Assembly (NCBI GenBank): GCA_031421635.1
Contig: JANOPA010000020.1
Span: forward strand, 1-64,000
From: JAPOKJ01 sp031421635
GTDB taxonomy: Bacteria > Pseudomonadota > Gammaproteobacteria > Burkholderiales > Burkholderiaceae_E
DNA length: 64,000 nucleotides
Reading direction: 5' to 3'
The stretch's first letter is position 1. Each line of letters opens with the position of its first letter. Positions 26,768 through 34,852 of this stretch are shown here, one piece after another. The notes beneath the pieces were generated by a model. That model had not been told where the DNA came from and ran no database searches. It worked only from the letters and a program-made list of their open reading frames with translations. A program made the position numbers and the translations under genes.

Positions 26768-27541
26768 GTGCCTAAACTTAGCAAACTGTCCCGCTCGGTA
26801 GCGGGTAAGGTCGTTGTAGTGACTGGCGCGGCCAGTGGCATGGGGCGCGCGACAGCTCACTTGTTCGCAGACGAAGGGGCAAGAGTCGCGGTGACCGACA
26901 TCACTTCGGTTGATGCAGTGGTCTCGGAAATCACTGCTGCGGGTAGTGTAGCCAAAGGTTGGCTGCTCGATGTATCGAGTCGGCAGCACATTCATCAAGT
27001 GGTTGCTGACATTGGCGCTTACTTCGGCGGCATTAACATTCTGATCAATAACGCGGGCATCTCAATGCACGGGCCGGTCGATTCCGAGGACTTTGAGATA
27101 CGCTGGGCCAAGAGTCTTGACGTCTTGCTCACCGCTCAGGTACGGATGATTCGCGCCGCGCTGCCTTTCTTGCGTCAAGCCAAGGATGCGAGGATCATCA
27201 ATATCGCATCCACCGAGGCGCTCGGGGCCACTCGTTTCATTAGCCCTTATACGGCCGCCAAAACTGGCGTTATCGGGCTGACCCGGTCGATGGCGGTGGA
27301 GTTGGGCCCGGACGGCATCACCGTGAATTGTATTTGTCCGGGCCCGATTAATACCGGTATGACCCAGCGTATTCCGCCTGAACAGAAAGCAGAGTTCGCT
27401 CGGCGGCGAACGGCGTTGCGACGATACGCCGAGCCAGAGGAAGTGGCGCAGATGACGCTGTCTTTATGTTTGCCCGCAGCCGGATTCGTAACCGGCGCGG
27501 TGTTACCGGTGGATGGCGGTCTAACGATTCGCAACGCCTGA
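26768..27541 (+). CDS. SDR family oxidoreductase (catabolic cluster, third of three)
   Basis: The 257-residue protein has TGAASGMG, NNAG, Ser in INIASTEALG and YTAAK, with the C-terminal VTGAVLPVDGGL. An Asp after beta-2 (VTDIT) suggests NAD(H) preference. GTG at 26768 is used as the start, with AAGGGGA about ten bases upstream. The gene follows the second SDR by 20 bases. Three different SDRs in a row suggest successive or stereochemically distinct alcohol oxidations. Confidence 0.88.
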   Translation: MPKLSKLSRSVAGKVVVVTGAASGMGRATAHLFADEGARVAVTDITSVDAVVSEITAAGSVAKGWLLDVSSRQHIHQVVADIGAYFGGINILINNAGISMHGPVDSEDFEIRWAKSLDVLLTAQVRMIRAALPFLRQAKDARIINIASTEALGATRFISPYTAAKTGVIGLTRSMAVELGPDGITVNCICPGPINTGMTQRIPPEQKAEFARRRTALRRYAEPEEVAQMTLSLCLPAAGFVTGAVLPVDGGLTIRNA

Positions 27542-27592
27542 AGATCAGCAAGCAGGGCCGTATGCCCACCGTTCGTTAACCAGGAGAAAAGC

Positions 27593-28354
27593 ATGGGTGT
27601 AATCGAGAAAGCCGAACAACTTCAAATGACCCCTGCAGAATGGCAGACTCGCTGTGATCTGGCCGCCCTCTACCGCATGTGTGATTATTTTGGATGGACG
27701 GACATTCTGGCCACGCATATGTCGGCACGCATTCCGGGTGAGCCGAACACCTTTCTAATCAATCATTATGAAGAGATGTTTGATGAAATTACCGCCTCAA
27801 GCTTGATCAAGATGGATCTCGACGGCAATATTATTGGCAAACAGGGGCGCTACAACACGGCTGGGCTGACCATTCATAGCGGTGTGTACAAGGCCAGGCC
27901 AGATGCCAACTGTGTCATGCATACCCATACCCGTGCGGGCGCTGGCTTATCGATGATTCGCAAGGGCTTGCGCCCCATTAGTCAAGATGCCCTGATTGTT
28001 TATGACGATGTTGTATACCACGAGTACGGCATGCCCTCATCAAAAGAAGAATGCGATGCGTTGGGCGTGAGCTGCAAGGGTGGTAACTGTGTGATTTTGT
28101 ACAACCACGGCTTGTTGACGCTTGGCGACACCATCCCAGGGACTTTGTCGCGAATGTACATGCTCGAGCGCGCCTGTGAATTAGAGCTGATTGCACGCAA
28201 CCTGGGCGAGGCTCCTGTGGTGATCGATCCCGATGTCGTCGACGGCATTGCAAAGTCTATGCAGAGCCTCCGCAAAAAACCGGACTTTGGCGTTTATAAC
28301 TGGAAGGCACTGTTGCGCAAGATCGACAAGGACGGCACTCCCTACCGAGTGTAG
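27593..28354 (+). CDS. Class II aldolase/adducin domain protein
   Basis: The 253-residue protein has the class II aldolase metal site: the HTHTRAG segment (near residue 105) and a second His in YNHGLLTLG. AGGAGA stands eight bases before ATG 27593. Family members are fuculose- or ribulose-phosphate aldolases and epimerases, but many bacterial members in catabolic clusters act on unphosphorylated ketols or are decarboxylases. It closes the plus-strand run and is convergent with the tartrate-dehydrogenase-like gene. Confidence 0.88.
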   Translation: MGVIEKAEQLQMTPAEWQTRCDLAALYRMCDYFGWTDILATHMSARIPGEPNTFLINHYEEMFDEITASSLIKMDLDGNIIGKQGRYNTAGLTIHSGVYKARPDANCVMHTHTRAGAGLSMIRKGLRPISQDALIVYDDVVYHEYGMPSSKEECDALGVSCKGGNCVILYNHGLLTLGDTIPGTLSRMYMLERACELELIARNLGEAPVVIDPDVVDGIAKSMQSLRKKPDFGVYNWKALLRKIDKDGTPYRV

Positions 28355-28394
28355 TGGGCTCAGTGTTGTTCGGGCGTGCAGTGAGGGTTTGGCG

Positions 28395-28414
28395 GCAGCC
28401 AGTGCAATGGCTGC
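28395..28414. other. Hairpin between convergent genes
   Basis: GCAGCCA and TGGCTGC are perfect arms around six bases, in the 105-base gap between the convergent aldolase and tartrate-dehydrogenase-like genes. It lacks a U-run on either strand, so it is at best a weak terminator or a transcript-end structure. Confidence 0.25.
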
Positions 28415-28459
28415 TTCGCCTGGAGACAACTAGCTGGAACAAGACTCCCGCCCAGCGTC

Positions 28460-29527
28460 TTATAAAGAGGCAAGTTCTTTGCAGATGGCCTCTGTGACTT
28501 GGACCGTTGTAGCTTTGCCGCCTAAATCGGCGGTATGTAGGGCTTTGTTTGCAGTCACCCTCTCGATCGCTTTCATCAACTTCGCGGCGGCGGCGGGCTC
28601 GCCAAGATGTTCCAACATCATCACCGCAGACCAAAATGTACCAATCGGATTGGCTAGCCCTTTGCCCATAATGTCGAAGGCCGATCCGTGAATGGGTTCA
28701 AACATGGAAGGATAGCGCCGCTCTGGATCAATGTTGCCCGTAGGTGCGATGCCCAAGCTACCGGCCAGTGCGGCAGCCAAATCACTTAAGATATCGGCGT
28801 GCAAGTTGGTTGCGACAATGGTATCAAGGGAGGCCGGTCGATTGACCATTCGAGCCGTAGCCGCATCGACGAGTTCCTTGTCCCATTTGACATCCGGAAA
28901 CTCTTTGGAAACTTCGACTGCGATTTCATCCCACATCACCATGGCATGTCGCTGTGCGTTGGACTTTGTGATCACCGTCAGAAACTTTCTTTTGCGAGAC
29001 CGGGCGAGTTTGAAGGCGTAACGCATGATGCGCGTTACCCCTGCACGGGTCATCAGTGAAACGTCGGTCGCCACTTCAATGGGGTGGCCTTGGTGTGCTC
29101 TACCTCCTACACCAGCGTATTCTCCTTCGGAGTTTTCGCGCACAATCACCCAATCGAGATCTTCGGTTTTGCAGCGTTTTAACGGAGCATCAATGCCCGG
29201 CAAGATTCTCGTCGGTCGCACGTTTGCATATTGGTCGAAACCCTGGCAAATTTTTAGACGTAAGCCCCAGAGGGTAATGTGGTCTGGAATATGCGGGTCG
29301 CCCGCCGAGCCAAACAGGATGGCGTCTTTATTTCTTAGCGCATCAAGGCCATCGACGGGCATCATGATGCCGTGCTTGCGGTAGTAATCGCCGCCCCAGT
29401 CAAAGTCTTCGAATTCAAAGGAGAAATCGCTTTTTGCAGCAATTGCTTTGAGAACTTCAGTTCCGGCAGGGATCACTTCTTTGCCAATGCCGTCGCCAGG
29501 AATGTTTGCAATTTTGTAGATTTTCAT
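28460..29527 (-). CDS. Tartrate/D-malate dehydrogenase-type enzyme (isopropylmalate dehydrogenase superfamily)
   Basis: The 355-residue protein is a beta-decarboxylating dehydrogenase: IPGDGIGKEV at the start, ENSEGEYAG, VITKSNAQRH with the catalytic Lys, and a metal/cofactor region with ATNLHADILSDLAAALAGSLG and FEPIHGSAFDI. DWGGDYYRKHG and GLRLKICQGFDQYANVRP fit the tartrate dehydrogenase/D-malate group rather than LeuB. It probably oxidises a hydroxy-dicarboxylate with NAD. It is the second gene after the minus-strand GST and may complete a pathway started by the plus-strand cluster. Confidence 0.88.
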   Translation of the reverse strand: MKIYKIANIPGDGIGKEVIPAGTEVLKAIAAKSDFSFEFEDFDWGGDYYRKHGIMMPVDGLDALRNKDAILFGSAGDPHIPDHITLWGLRLKICQGFDQYANVRPTRILPGIDAPLKRCKTEDLDWVIVRENSEGEYAGVGGRAHQGHPIEVATDVSLMTRAGVTRIMRYAFKLARSRKRKFLTVITKSNAQRHAMVMWDEIAVEVSKEFPDVKWDKELVDAATARMVNRPASLDTIVATNLHADILSDLAAALAGSLGIAPTGNIDPERRYPSMFEPIHGSAFDIMGKGLANPIGTFWSAVMMLEHLGEPAAAAKLMKAIERVTANKALHTADLGGKATTVQVTEAICKELASL

Positions 29528-29624
29528 TGAAGCTTGGTTCGTTTGTACTGGGATTAAATAAAGGTATTGTAAATTTAATTTGGGCTGCTAATCACTTCAA
29601 AAACTGATCCAGCAGCCTCGAAAA

Positions 29625-30335
29625 CTAGACCGCGCCGCCTTTGCTTTTCAAACGTTCATTTTGAGGGAACATCGCTTTGCGAGCTGCATCATCCATTTCT
29701 GCCTTAAAGGCATGCTTGGTTTTCATGGCCTCAGCGCGTGCCGCAGCCGGGCGCGCGGAGATTTCATCAAGAAGACGCTTGACTTGAGGGAAATTCGCCC
29801 ACGTTGCATCGCCCGTGCCAAGTACGAAAGGAAGGACTCGTGCCCAACCCCAGAAGGCCATATCCACCACTGAATAGTGCTCGCCCAGCATGTATCGGTT
29901 CTTCGCTAAATGCGCTTCCAAAACCTTCCAGTGTCGATGGGCTTCAAAATCATAGCGGTTCAGCGGGTATTCCTTAGGCTCAGGTGCTACATGTCGAAAA
30001 TGCACGGATTGGCCCGAGAATGGACCCACGCCGCTGGCGATAAACATCATCCAGGAGAGTAAAGCGGCGCGGCCGGGCGCATCGTTCGTTGCAGGCACGA
30101 ACTTATTCTCGCGATCACCCAAATAAAGCAGAATCGCGTTGCTATCAAAGACGGTTACGCCGTTATCCTCAATGGCAGGAACCTTTGCGTTAGGGTTCAC
30201 CTGGGTGAAATGTGCTTCGTGCTGCTGACCCATACGAGTGTCAACAGCGCAGGCCTCATAGGGCAGTCCCAATTCCTCGAGCAAGAGAGCTACCTTCATC
30301 GGGTTGGGAGCAGTGTTGTAGTAAAACTTAAGCAT
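29625..30335 (-). CDS. Glutathione S-transferase (YfcG/Ure2p-like)
   Basis: The 236-residue protein has a thioredoxin-fold N-terminal domain (LKFYYNTAPNPMKVALLLEELG, then NAKVPAIEDNG and the glutathione motif DSNAILLYLGD) and an all-helical C-terminal domain. Asn in the TAPN sequence takes the place of the Tyr/Ser used by other classes, as in nu-class/YfcG enzymes, which often have disulfide reductase activity. It is divergent from a second GST, with 132 bases between. Confidence 0.88.
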   Translation of the reverse strand: MLKFYYNTAPNPMKVALLLEELGLPYEACAVDTRMGQQHEAHFTQVNPNAKVPAIEDNGVTVFDSNAILLYLGDRENKFVPATNDAPGRAALLSWMMFIASGVGPFSGQSVHFRHVAPEPKEYPLNRYDFEAHRHWKVLEAHLAKNRYMLGEHYSVVDMAFWGWARVLPFVLGTGDATWANFPQVKRLLDEISARPAAARAEAMKTKHAFKAEMDDAARKAMFPQNERLKSKGGAV

Positions 30336-30467
30336 GTGGGTGACCTTTTCTGTTGAGTGACGAAAGCGTATCTATATTAGACCTTGAATTTCAGACCTCC
30401 TAAACCTCAGAGTTCTAGAGAGAAAGCTACACTCGCAGTTCTATTACCGCGCCCTCGGAGTGATCTA

Positions 30468-31088
30468 ATGTCGACTATCAAACTTTATGGCCTAGCCGCT
30501 TCTCGAACAGTTCGTGTGATATGGATGCTGCAAGAGCTTAAATTAGCCTACGACCACGATCCTATTAGTTTTTCTGATCCGGGCCTGAAGGAATCTCCCT
30601 ATGTCGAGATCAATCCCAATGCGCGCATCCCGAGCCTAGTGGTCGACGGGTTTGCAATTTACGAGTCGCTGGCGATTAATCAGTATCTTGCCGAAAAATT
30701 TGGCGGACCCTTGGCGCCCGCCAATGCGGAGGAGCGTGGCCTGACAGCGCAGTGGTCTCTTTGGGCAATGACGGAGGTCGACAAGGACATCACTACCTGG
30801 GCGTTCAATGCCTTTATCAAACCTGAAGCTGAACGCGATGCTGGTGCGGCGCGTGCCTCACTTGAAAGCTTACAGCGCCCCTTAGCTTCCTTGGAACATA
30901 GCCTCGCTACCCGAGAATTCTTGATGGGCAAGCGCTTTACCGTTGCTGATTTGAATGTCGCCGCGACCCTGTATCGGGGCTTGGCGATGGACCTTTCCGC
31001 GTATCCAAAGGTGAGTCAATGGCTCAAGGCGTGTTGGTCACGTGAGGCGGCAATCGCAGCTCGCCGGGCGCGCGGTGATAAGGTTTGA
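30468..31088 (+). CDS. Glutathione S-transferase family protein
   Basis: The protein of about 206 residues has a GST N-terminal domain (IKLYGLAASRTVRVIWMLQE, then NARIPSLVVDG and YESLAINQYLAE) with catalytic Ser/Arg at SRT, and a helical C-terminal domain with the FTVADLNVAATL capping motif. The frame is open upstream to 30384, but ATG 30468 gives the normal N-terminus. Two unrelated GSTs beside an oxygenase cluster recall glutathione-dependent ether cleavage or detoxification; this is inference only. Confidence 0.88.
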   Translation: MSTIKLYGLAASRTVRVIWMLQELKLAYDHDPISFSDPGLKESPYVEINPNARIPSLVVDGFAIYESLAINQYLAEKFGGPLAPANAEERGLTAQWSLWAMTEVDKDITTWAFNAFIKPEAERDAGAARASLESLQRPLASLEHSLATREFLMGKRFTVADLNVAATLYRGLAMDLSAYPKVSQWLKACWSREAAIAARRARGDKV

Positions 31089-31119
31089 ACCGTCTGGCAA
31101 CACTGATTACGGATACAAA

Positions 31120-31917
31120 ATGATCTTTCCGAGCTACAAAACACTGTTACTTGAATTTCCTTTGCCCCATGTTTTGCTGGTGACGCTTAACCGTCCCGAG
31201 GTTATGAATGCCATTGGCACTCAAATGGGGCTTGATCTACATGATTTGTGGACACGGTTAACGGTGGATGCTGGCGATTTTCGGTGCGTCATCTTGACCG
31301 GCGCAGGAGACCGTGCTTTCTGCGCCGGTGGTGACCTGAAAGAGCGTCACGGTATGACGGATGCCGCTTGGCGAAGCCAGCATGAGATATTTGAGCGCGC
31401 CTATTTCACTCTTGTGGAATTGCCCATTCCAGTGTTGGCCGCTGTCAACGGTGCAGCCTATGGAGGCGGACTAGAAACGGCCTTGGCCTGCGACTTCATC
31501 TACGCAGCGCGAGGCGCGCGCATGGCACTCACCGAAACCCGCATCGGTATCATGCCCGGCGGTGGCGGCACGCAAACCCTGGCACGGGCGGTAGGTGAGC
31601 GTCGCGCCAAAGAACTTATCTTTCGCGCCAAAGTCTTTGGATGCGATGAGGCGCTAGCTTGGGGGCTCATCAATCAGATTTGCGAACCTGCGAGCTTGAT
31701 GGCCGAAGCACTGACTTGCGCCGGCGAAATTGCCGGCAATGGCCCCTTGTCAGTTCGCCAAGCCAAGAAGGCAATTCACTTCGGTCTGCAAGGCGATTTG
31801 AATACCGGAAGCCGATTTGAGATTGAGGCCTATAACCGCTTAGTATCGTCCGAAGACCGTCACGAGGGCGTCCGCGCGTTTAATGAAAAGCGCGCGCCAC
31901 AGTTTAAGGGCTACTAA
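31120..31917 (+). CDS. Enoyl-CoA hydratase/isomerase family protein
   Basis: The protein of about 265 residues has the crotonase fold pattern: LNRPEVMNAIG, oxyanion-hole residues in FCAGGDLKE and AAYGGGLETALACD, the first catalytic Glu candidate in GGLET and the second in ALTETRIGIMPGGGG. It likely hydrates an enoyl-CoA and would act after the acyl-CoA dehydrogenase at 20.9 kb. ATG 31120 was chosen because the upstream extension overlaps the GST gene. It follows that GST by 31 bases, probably in the same transcript. Confidence 0.9.
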   Translation: MIFPSYKTLLLEFPLPHVLLVTLNRPEVMNAIGTQMGLDLHDLWTRLTVDAGDFRCVILTGAGDRAFCAGGDLKERHGMTDAAWRSQHEIFERAYFTLVELPIPVLAAVNGAAYGGGLETALACDFIYAARGARMALTETRIGIMPGGGGTQTLARAVGERRAKELIFRAKVFGCDEALAWGLINQICEPASLMAEALTCAGEIAGNGPLSVRQAKKAIHFGLQGDLNTGSRFEIEAYNRLVSSEDRHEGVRAFNEKRAPQFKGY

Positions 31918-31981
31918 TGCCGATGAACCAAAAATGCAATACAAGATTCTCAACCAGCCGAGATCAACGTCCGCGTCGGTG

Positions 31982-32512
31982 TCAAAGATCCTCCTCATCA
32001 GAGGGGCCTTGGCTGTTCGCGTGACGCAACAAAATCGCGACCAAGAGCGCTGCGGTCGCCGTACTCGCCAGTGCCGGGGACGTGCCAAAAATCTGAAGTA
32101 AGCCGTGTAACGCCTTTGCACTGAATTGCTGAACATAAGCCGCCAATTCCAGCACCTCAGAGGCATCAATTTTCTGAGTATCCTCGAGGCGAATACTGAA
32201 ATCGGACCAACCTGGCCGCTCGCAAACTCTAGCGAAGGCGCCATTTGCGACGCCCGTCATCGCAAGGATACCCAGCGGGCGTAGTAAATGTTCAAGCAAG
32301 CGCCGCCGCATCATAGGGGGCGCCTCGTCATAGGCTCTTGCGATTAACTCTACGATCATGATATCCGGCTCTTTTTGAAGGCATTCAACGCTGTGCTTCA
32401 GATCGTCTTTGCCCGTGGTTCGCATTTGCGATTGCTCCAAAAAGAGGATGCCGTTCACCCATATGACGAAAATGGAAATGAAAACTGCAACAGCCGTGAA
32501 CATATCAAACAA
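31982..32512 (-). CDS. Hypothetical membrane-anchored protein
   Basis: The 176-residue protein is not recognised. It begins with one hydrophobic segment (about residues 5-25) and ends with a second, Ala/Leu-rich one (about 145-163) followed by a polar acidic tail. The middle is helical-looking and charged. It lies alone on the minus strand, convergent with the enoyl-CoA hydratase gene and divergent from the short frame at 32.6 kb. Coding status is supported by length and composition only. Confidence 0.5.
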   Translation of the reverse strand: MFDMFTAVAVFISIFVIWVNGILFLEQSQMRTTGKDDLKHSVECLQKEPDIMIVELIARAYDEAPPMMRRRLLEHLLRPLGILAMTGVANGAFARVCERPGWSDFSIRLEDTQKIDASEVLELAAYVQQFSAKALHGLLQIFGTSPALASTATAALLVAILLRHANSQGPSDEEDL

Positions 32513-32580
32513 TGTCAGGTATTGTTAAATAATTATTTTTTATAACCTCAGATTTTTCTGTTCGCGGTGCAACCAAAAGA

Positions 32581-32772
32581 TTGCAAAGAGTCTTGGAAGA
32601 AGTGCTCCATGGGACCGGTGCGAAGGTGATGGAGGCGCGCTCATTTTGGCTGTTCCGCCCCAATGATGAGGCTCGCCTGAAAGAGCCCAATCGCCAGGTC
32701 GCCCTGGAGATGGCCAAAAAGTTTGGCGAGGATTCCGGCAAGGCTGTCCTAGCCTCTGCCAAGAAGCCTTAA
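32581..32772 (+). CDS. Small hypothetical protein, start uncertain
   Basis: From TTG 32581 the frame gives 63 residues with a protein-like, mixed-charge composition (TGAKVMEARSFWLFRPNDEA and so on, ending SAKKP). The frame stays open upstream to 32533 and reads TSDFSVRGATKRL just before the TTG, which looks like protein too, yet no ATG, GTG or TTG precedes it, only an ATA at 32542. It may therefore be the end of a decayed gene or use a rare start. No family is recognised. Confidence 0.4.
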   Translation: MQRVLEEVLHGTGAKVMEARSFWLFRPNDEARLKEPNRQVALEMAKKFGEDSGKAVLASAKKP

Positions 32773-32799
32773 CGTAGCGTGGAAAAGTGAGGCGCTCGT

Positions 32800-32823
32800 A
32801 AAAAAACCCGCCGAAGCGGGTTT
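32800..32823 (-). terminator. Rho-independent terminator of the cysH-efp run
   Basis: Read on the minus strand, AAACCCGC, a TTCG tetraloop and GCGGGTTT are followed by a run of T. The C-UUCG-G loop is especially stable. It stands 45 bases after the efp stop and closes the minus-strand run. Confidence 0.92.
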
Positions 32824-32867
32824 GCGTCGAGTGCCTGAGGTCAAGCCTCTAGTTGAATCATGCCGAT

Positions 32868-33428
32868 TTACTTTACACGACCTTTGTATTCGCCGGTGCG
32901 CGTATCAATTTCAATTTTGTCTCCGATTTCTACAAATGCGGCTACTGGCAATTCGAAGCCGGTGGGCTTGATGCGGGCTGGCTTCATCACCTTGCCCGAG
33001 GTATCGCCACGAACAGCCGGCTCGGTGTATTCAACTTCGCGAACGACGCTGTTAGGCATTTCGACGGAGAGTGCGCGACCTTCGTAGAAAGTGATATCGC
33101 AAGGCATCCCTTCATCGATGTAGTTTAGGGCGTCGCCCATCGACTCTTTCTCGATCTCGTACTGGTTGTATTCACCATCCATGAACACGTACATTGGGTC
33201 GCCAAAGTAGGAGTAGGTGACTTCTTTTTTGTCCAGTGCAACGACTTCGAACTTCTCATCGGCTTTGTAGACGGTCTCCGTGCCGGAGGCATTGAGCAAG
33301 TTTCTCAGCTTCATCTTGACCACGGCAGAGTTACGGCCCGATTTATTGTATTCAGCCTTTAGGACGACCGTGGGAACGCTGTTGATCATCACAACATTGC
33401 CGGTACGCAATTCGGTAGCTAGTTTCAT
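32868..33428 (-). CDS. efp: Elongation factor P (Arg32 type)
   Basis: EF-P relieves ribosome stalling at proline runs. The 186-residue protein has the three-domain pattern, ending IDTRTGEYKGRVK. The tip loop is EYNKSGRNSAVVKMK with Arg at residue 32, the position rhamnosylated by EarP in beta- and some gammaproteobacteria, in place of the modified Lys34 of E. coli. ATG 33428 was chosen; the longer frame adds an atypical N-terminus. The modifying enzyme gene lies immediately upstream. Confidence 0.97.
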   Translation of the reverse strand: MKLATELRTGNVVMINSVPTVVLKAEYNKSGRNSAVVKMKLRNLLNASGTETVYKADEKFEVVALDKKEVTYSYFGDPMYVFMDGEYNQYEIEKESMGDALNYIDEGMPCDITFYEGRALSVEMPNSVVREVEYTEPAVRGDTSGKVMKPARIKPTGFELPVAAFVEIGDKIEIDTRTGEYKGRVK

Positions 33429-33524
33429 GACAAGGTCTTCAAACGATGAGTTGCTGGCCGCTAAGGCCAAAGGGGTGACGGCGTGCGTTGCACGTGCCAA
33501 AGCCTTCAATTATAACCTGAGGAC

Positions 33525-34811
33525 TTAAAGGGCATCTAGGCTGGAGTTTTCCTTAGGTGCCAACTTTGCGGCTCTGACTATTTGCAGGCATAAATCGTCT
33601 TGTTCGGCAAGTAAGGCCGCGAAGGAACGCCCTTGCTCGGCGAGCTTGTCATAGGCTTTAATCCACCTGGCAAAGTCAACTGAGAAAGATTCAGGCAGTT
33701 CGCCGCTCAATTGATTCCAGGCCAAGCTCAGCCCGCGCTCTTCGAGAGGTCTCATGGCCAGAAACGATTCAAGTTTTGGCTGATGTGCTTGCTCGTCCTG
33801 GGGGTAGATGTTCCATATCATTGGCTTTCCTGCCCAAATGGCCCGAACAAAGGAATCCTCGCCTCGCACAAAATTGGCGTCGCTCAACCATAGAATTTCG
33901 TCGAAGCGATTCTGGGGTAGGCGCGGGACGGTCTTCACCTCAATACCTGTCGGCAAGGGCGTGCTGAGCTGGGGACGTGAGGGGCTTTGCGGACAGAGAA
34001 ACCAAATTCTTTCGACATCGAGAAGTCTTTGTTGCAGCGCCTGACCCGCGGCAATAACGAGCTTTTGCCAGGGAGTTTGCGGATAGCTAAACACGAAGAT
34101 CAGCAAAGTGGCCTGGCGAGGTCGATCAAACAAATCAGGAATACCTAGCTCATGAGAGAGTCTTGCTTGAGCATTGCAGTCTTTTAGAAACGCGTCGCGT
34201 TTGGCGAGTAAGTCACGTTCGCGTAACAAGCCACCTGTTCGAGCAGTGAACCCTGGGAAGAAGAAGTGCTCGGTCAGGCCTGAGGGTTTCAGGGAGGGCA
34301 GGAGATGATGAGTTTCTACCCAGGGCTCAGCGCTGAGGTATTCCAAATTCATCCATGAACTTTTGAGTGTGCGAGTTTTCGCAGCCGAGGAGCTTTGCCC
34401 TTCAATTTGTACACGATAGGAGTCGGGGAGGTCGCAGGCGAAGGCCGCAATGACCAGATGGGCGGGCTTTAAAAGTCGTGCCGGGCCAACCAAGGACGGT
34501 GTTGGTGTTTTGCGGGTTTTCCATTCAAAAATGCGTACCCCATCGACTAAATATCCGAAAGCAGGTGCTGGAGAACGCGAACGACGCACTCTGGCCCGTT
34601 TTGCACTGACGCGGTTCAAGGCTCTACCTAGTCTTGGGACCAGGCTCGCAAGCACGTCAAGTCGATCGATAATAAGGCGAACCTTAAAGCCGTGCTCGAA
34701 AGCCATTTGGCGCGCCAAGCGCCAACAGACGCCAGCATCGCCAAAGTTGTCGACCACGCGGCAGAAGATATCGACGGTCTTGCGCTTATCCTTATTGTTC
34801 CCAAAGTTCAT
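33525..34811 (-). CDS. earP: EF-P arginine rhamnosyltransferase EarP
   Basis: EarP transfers rhamnose from dTDP-rhamnose to Arg32 of EF-P. The 428-residue GT-B protein shows the N-terminal motif VVDNFGDAGVCWRLARQ, with Asp residues in the region known to be catalytic, and the C-terminal nucleotide-sugar site RGEDSFVRAIWAGKPMIW followed by IYPQDEQAHQPKL. It is longer than usual (about 370-400), with a basic insert at about 64-80. It lies upstream of efp with a 96-base spacer and 41 bases after cysN. The dTDP-rhamnose genes are not in the window. Confidence 0.94.
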   Translation of the reverse strand: MNFGNNKDKRKTVDIFCRVVDNFGDAGVCWRLARQMAFEHGFKVRLIIDRLDVLASLVPRLGRALNRVSAKRARVRRSRSPAPAFGYLVDGVRIFEWKTRKTPTPSLVGPARLLKPAHLVIAAFACDLPDSYRVQIEGQSSSAAKTRTLKSSWMNLEYLSAEPWVETHHLLPSLKPSGLTEHFFFPGFTARTGGLLRERDLLAKRDAFLKDCNAQARLSHELGIPDLFDRPRQATLLIFVFSYPQTPWQKLVIAAGQALQQRLLDVERIWFLCPQSPSRPQLSTPLPTGIEVKTVPRLPQNRFDEILWLSDANFVRGEDSFVRAIWAGKPMIWNIYPQDEQAHQPKLESFLAMRPLEERGLSLAWNQLSGELPESFSVDFARWIKAYDKLAEQGRSFAALLAEQDDLCLQIVRAAKLAPKENSSLDAL

Positions 34812-34852
34812 TGGGCAATAATGACATAGCGCGCTGAAGCCTTAAACTTTCC

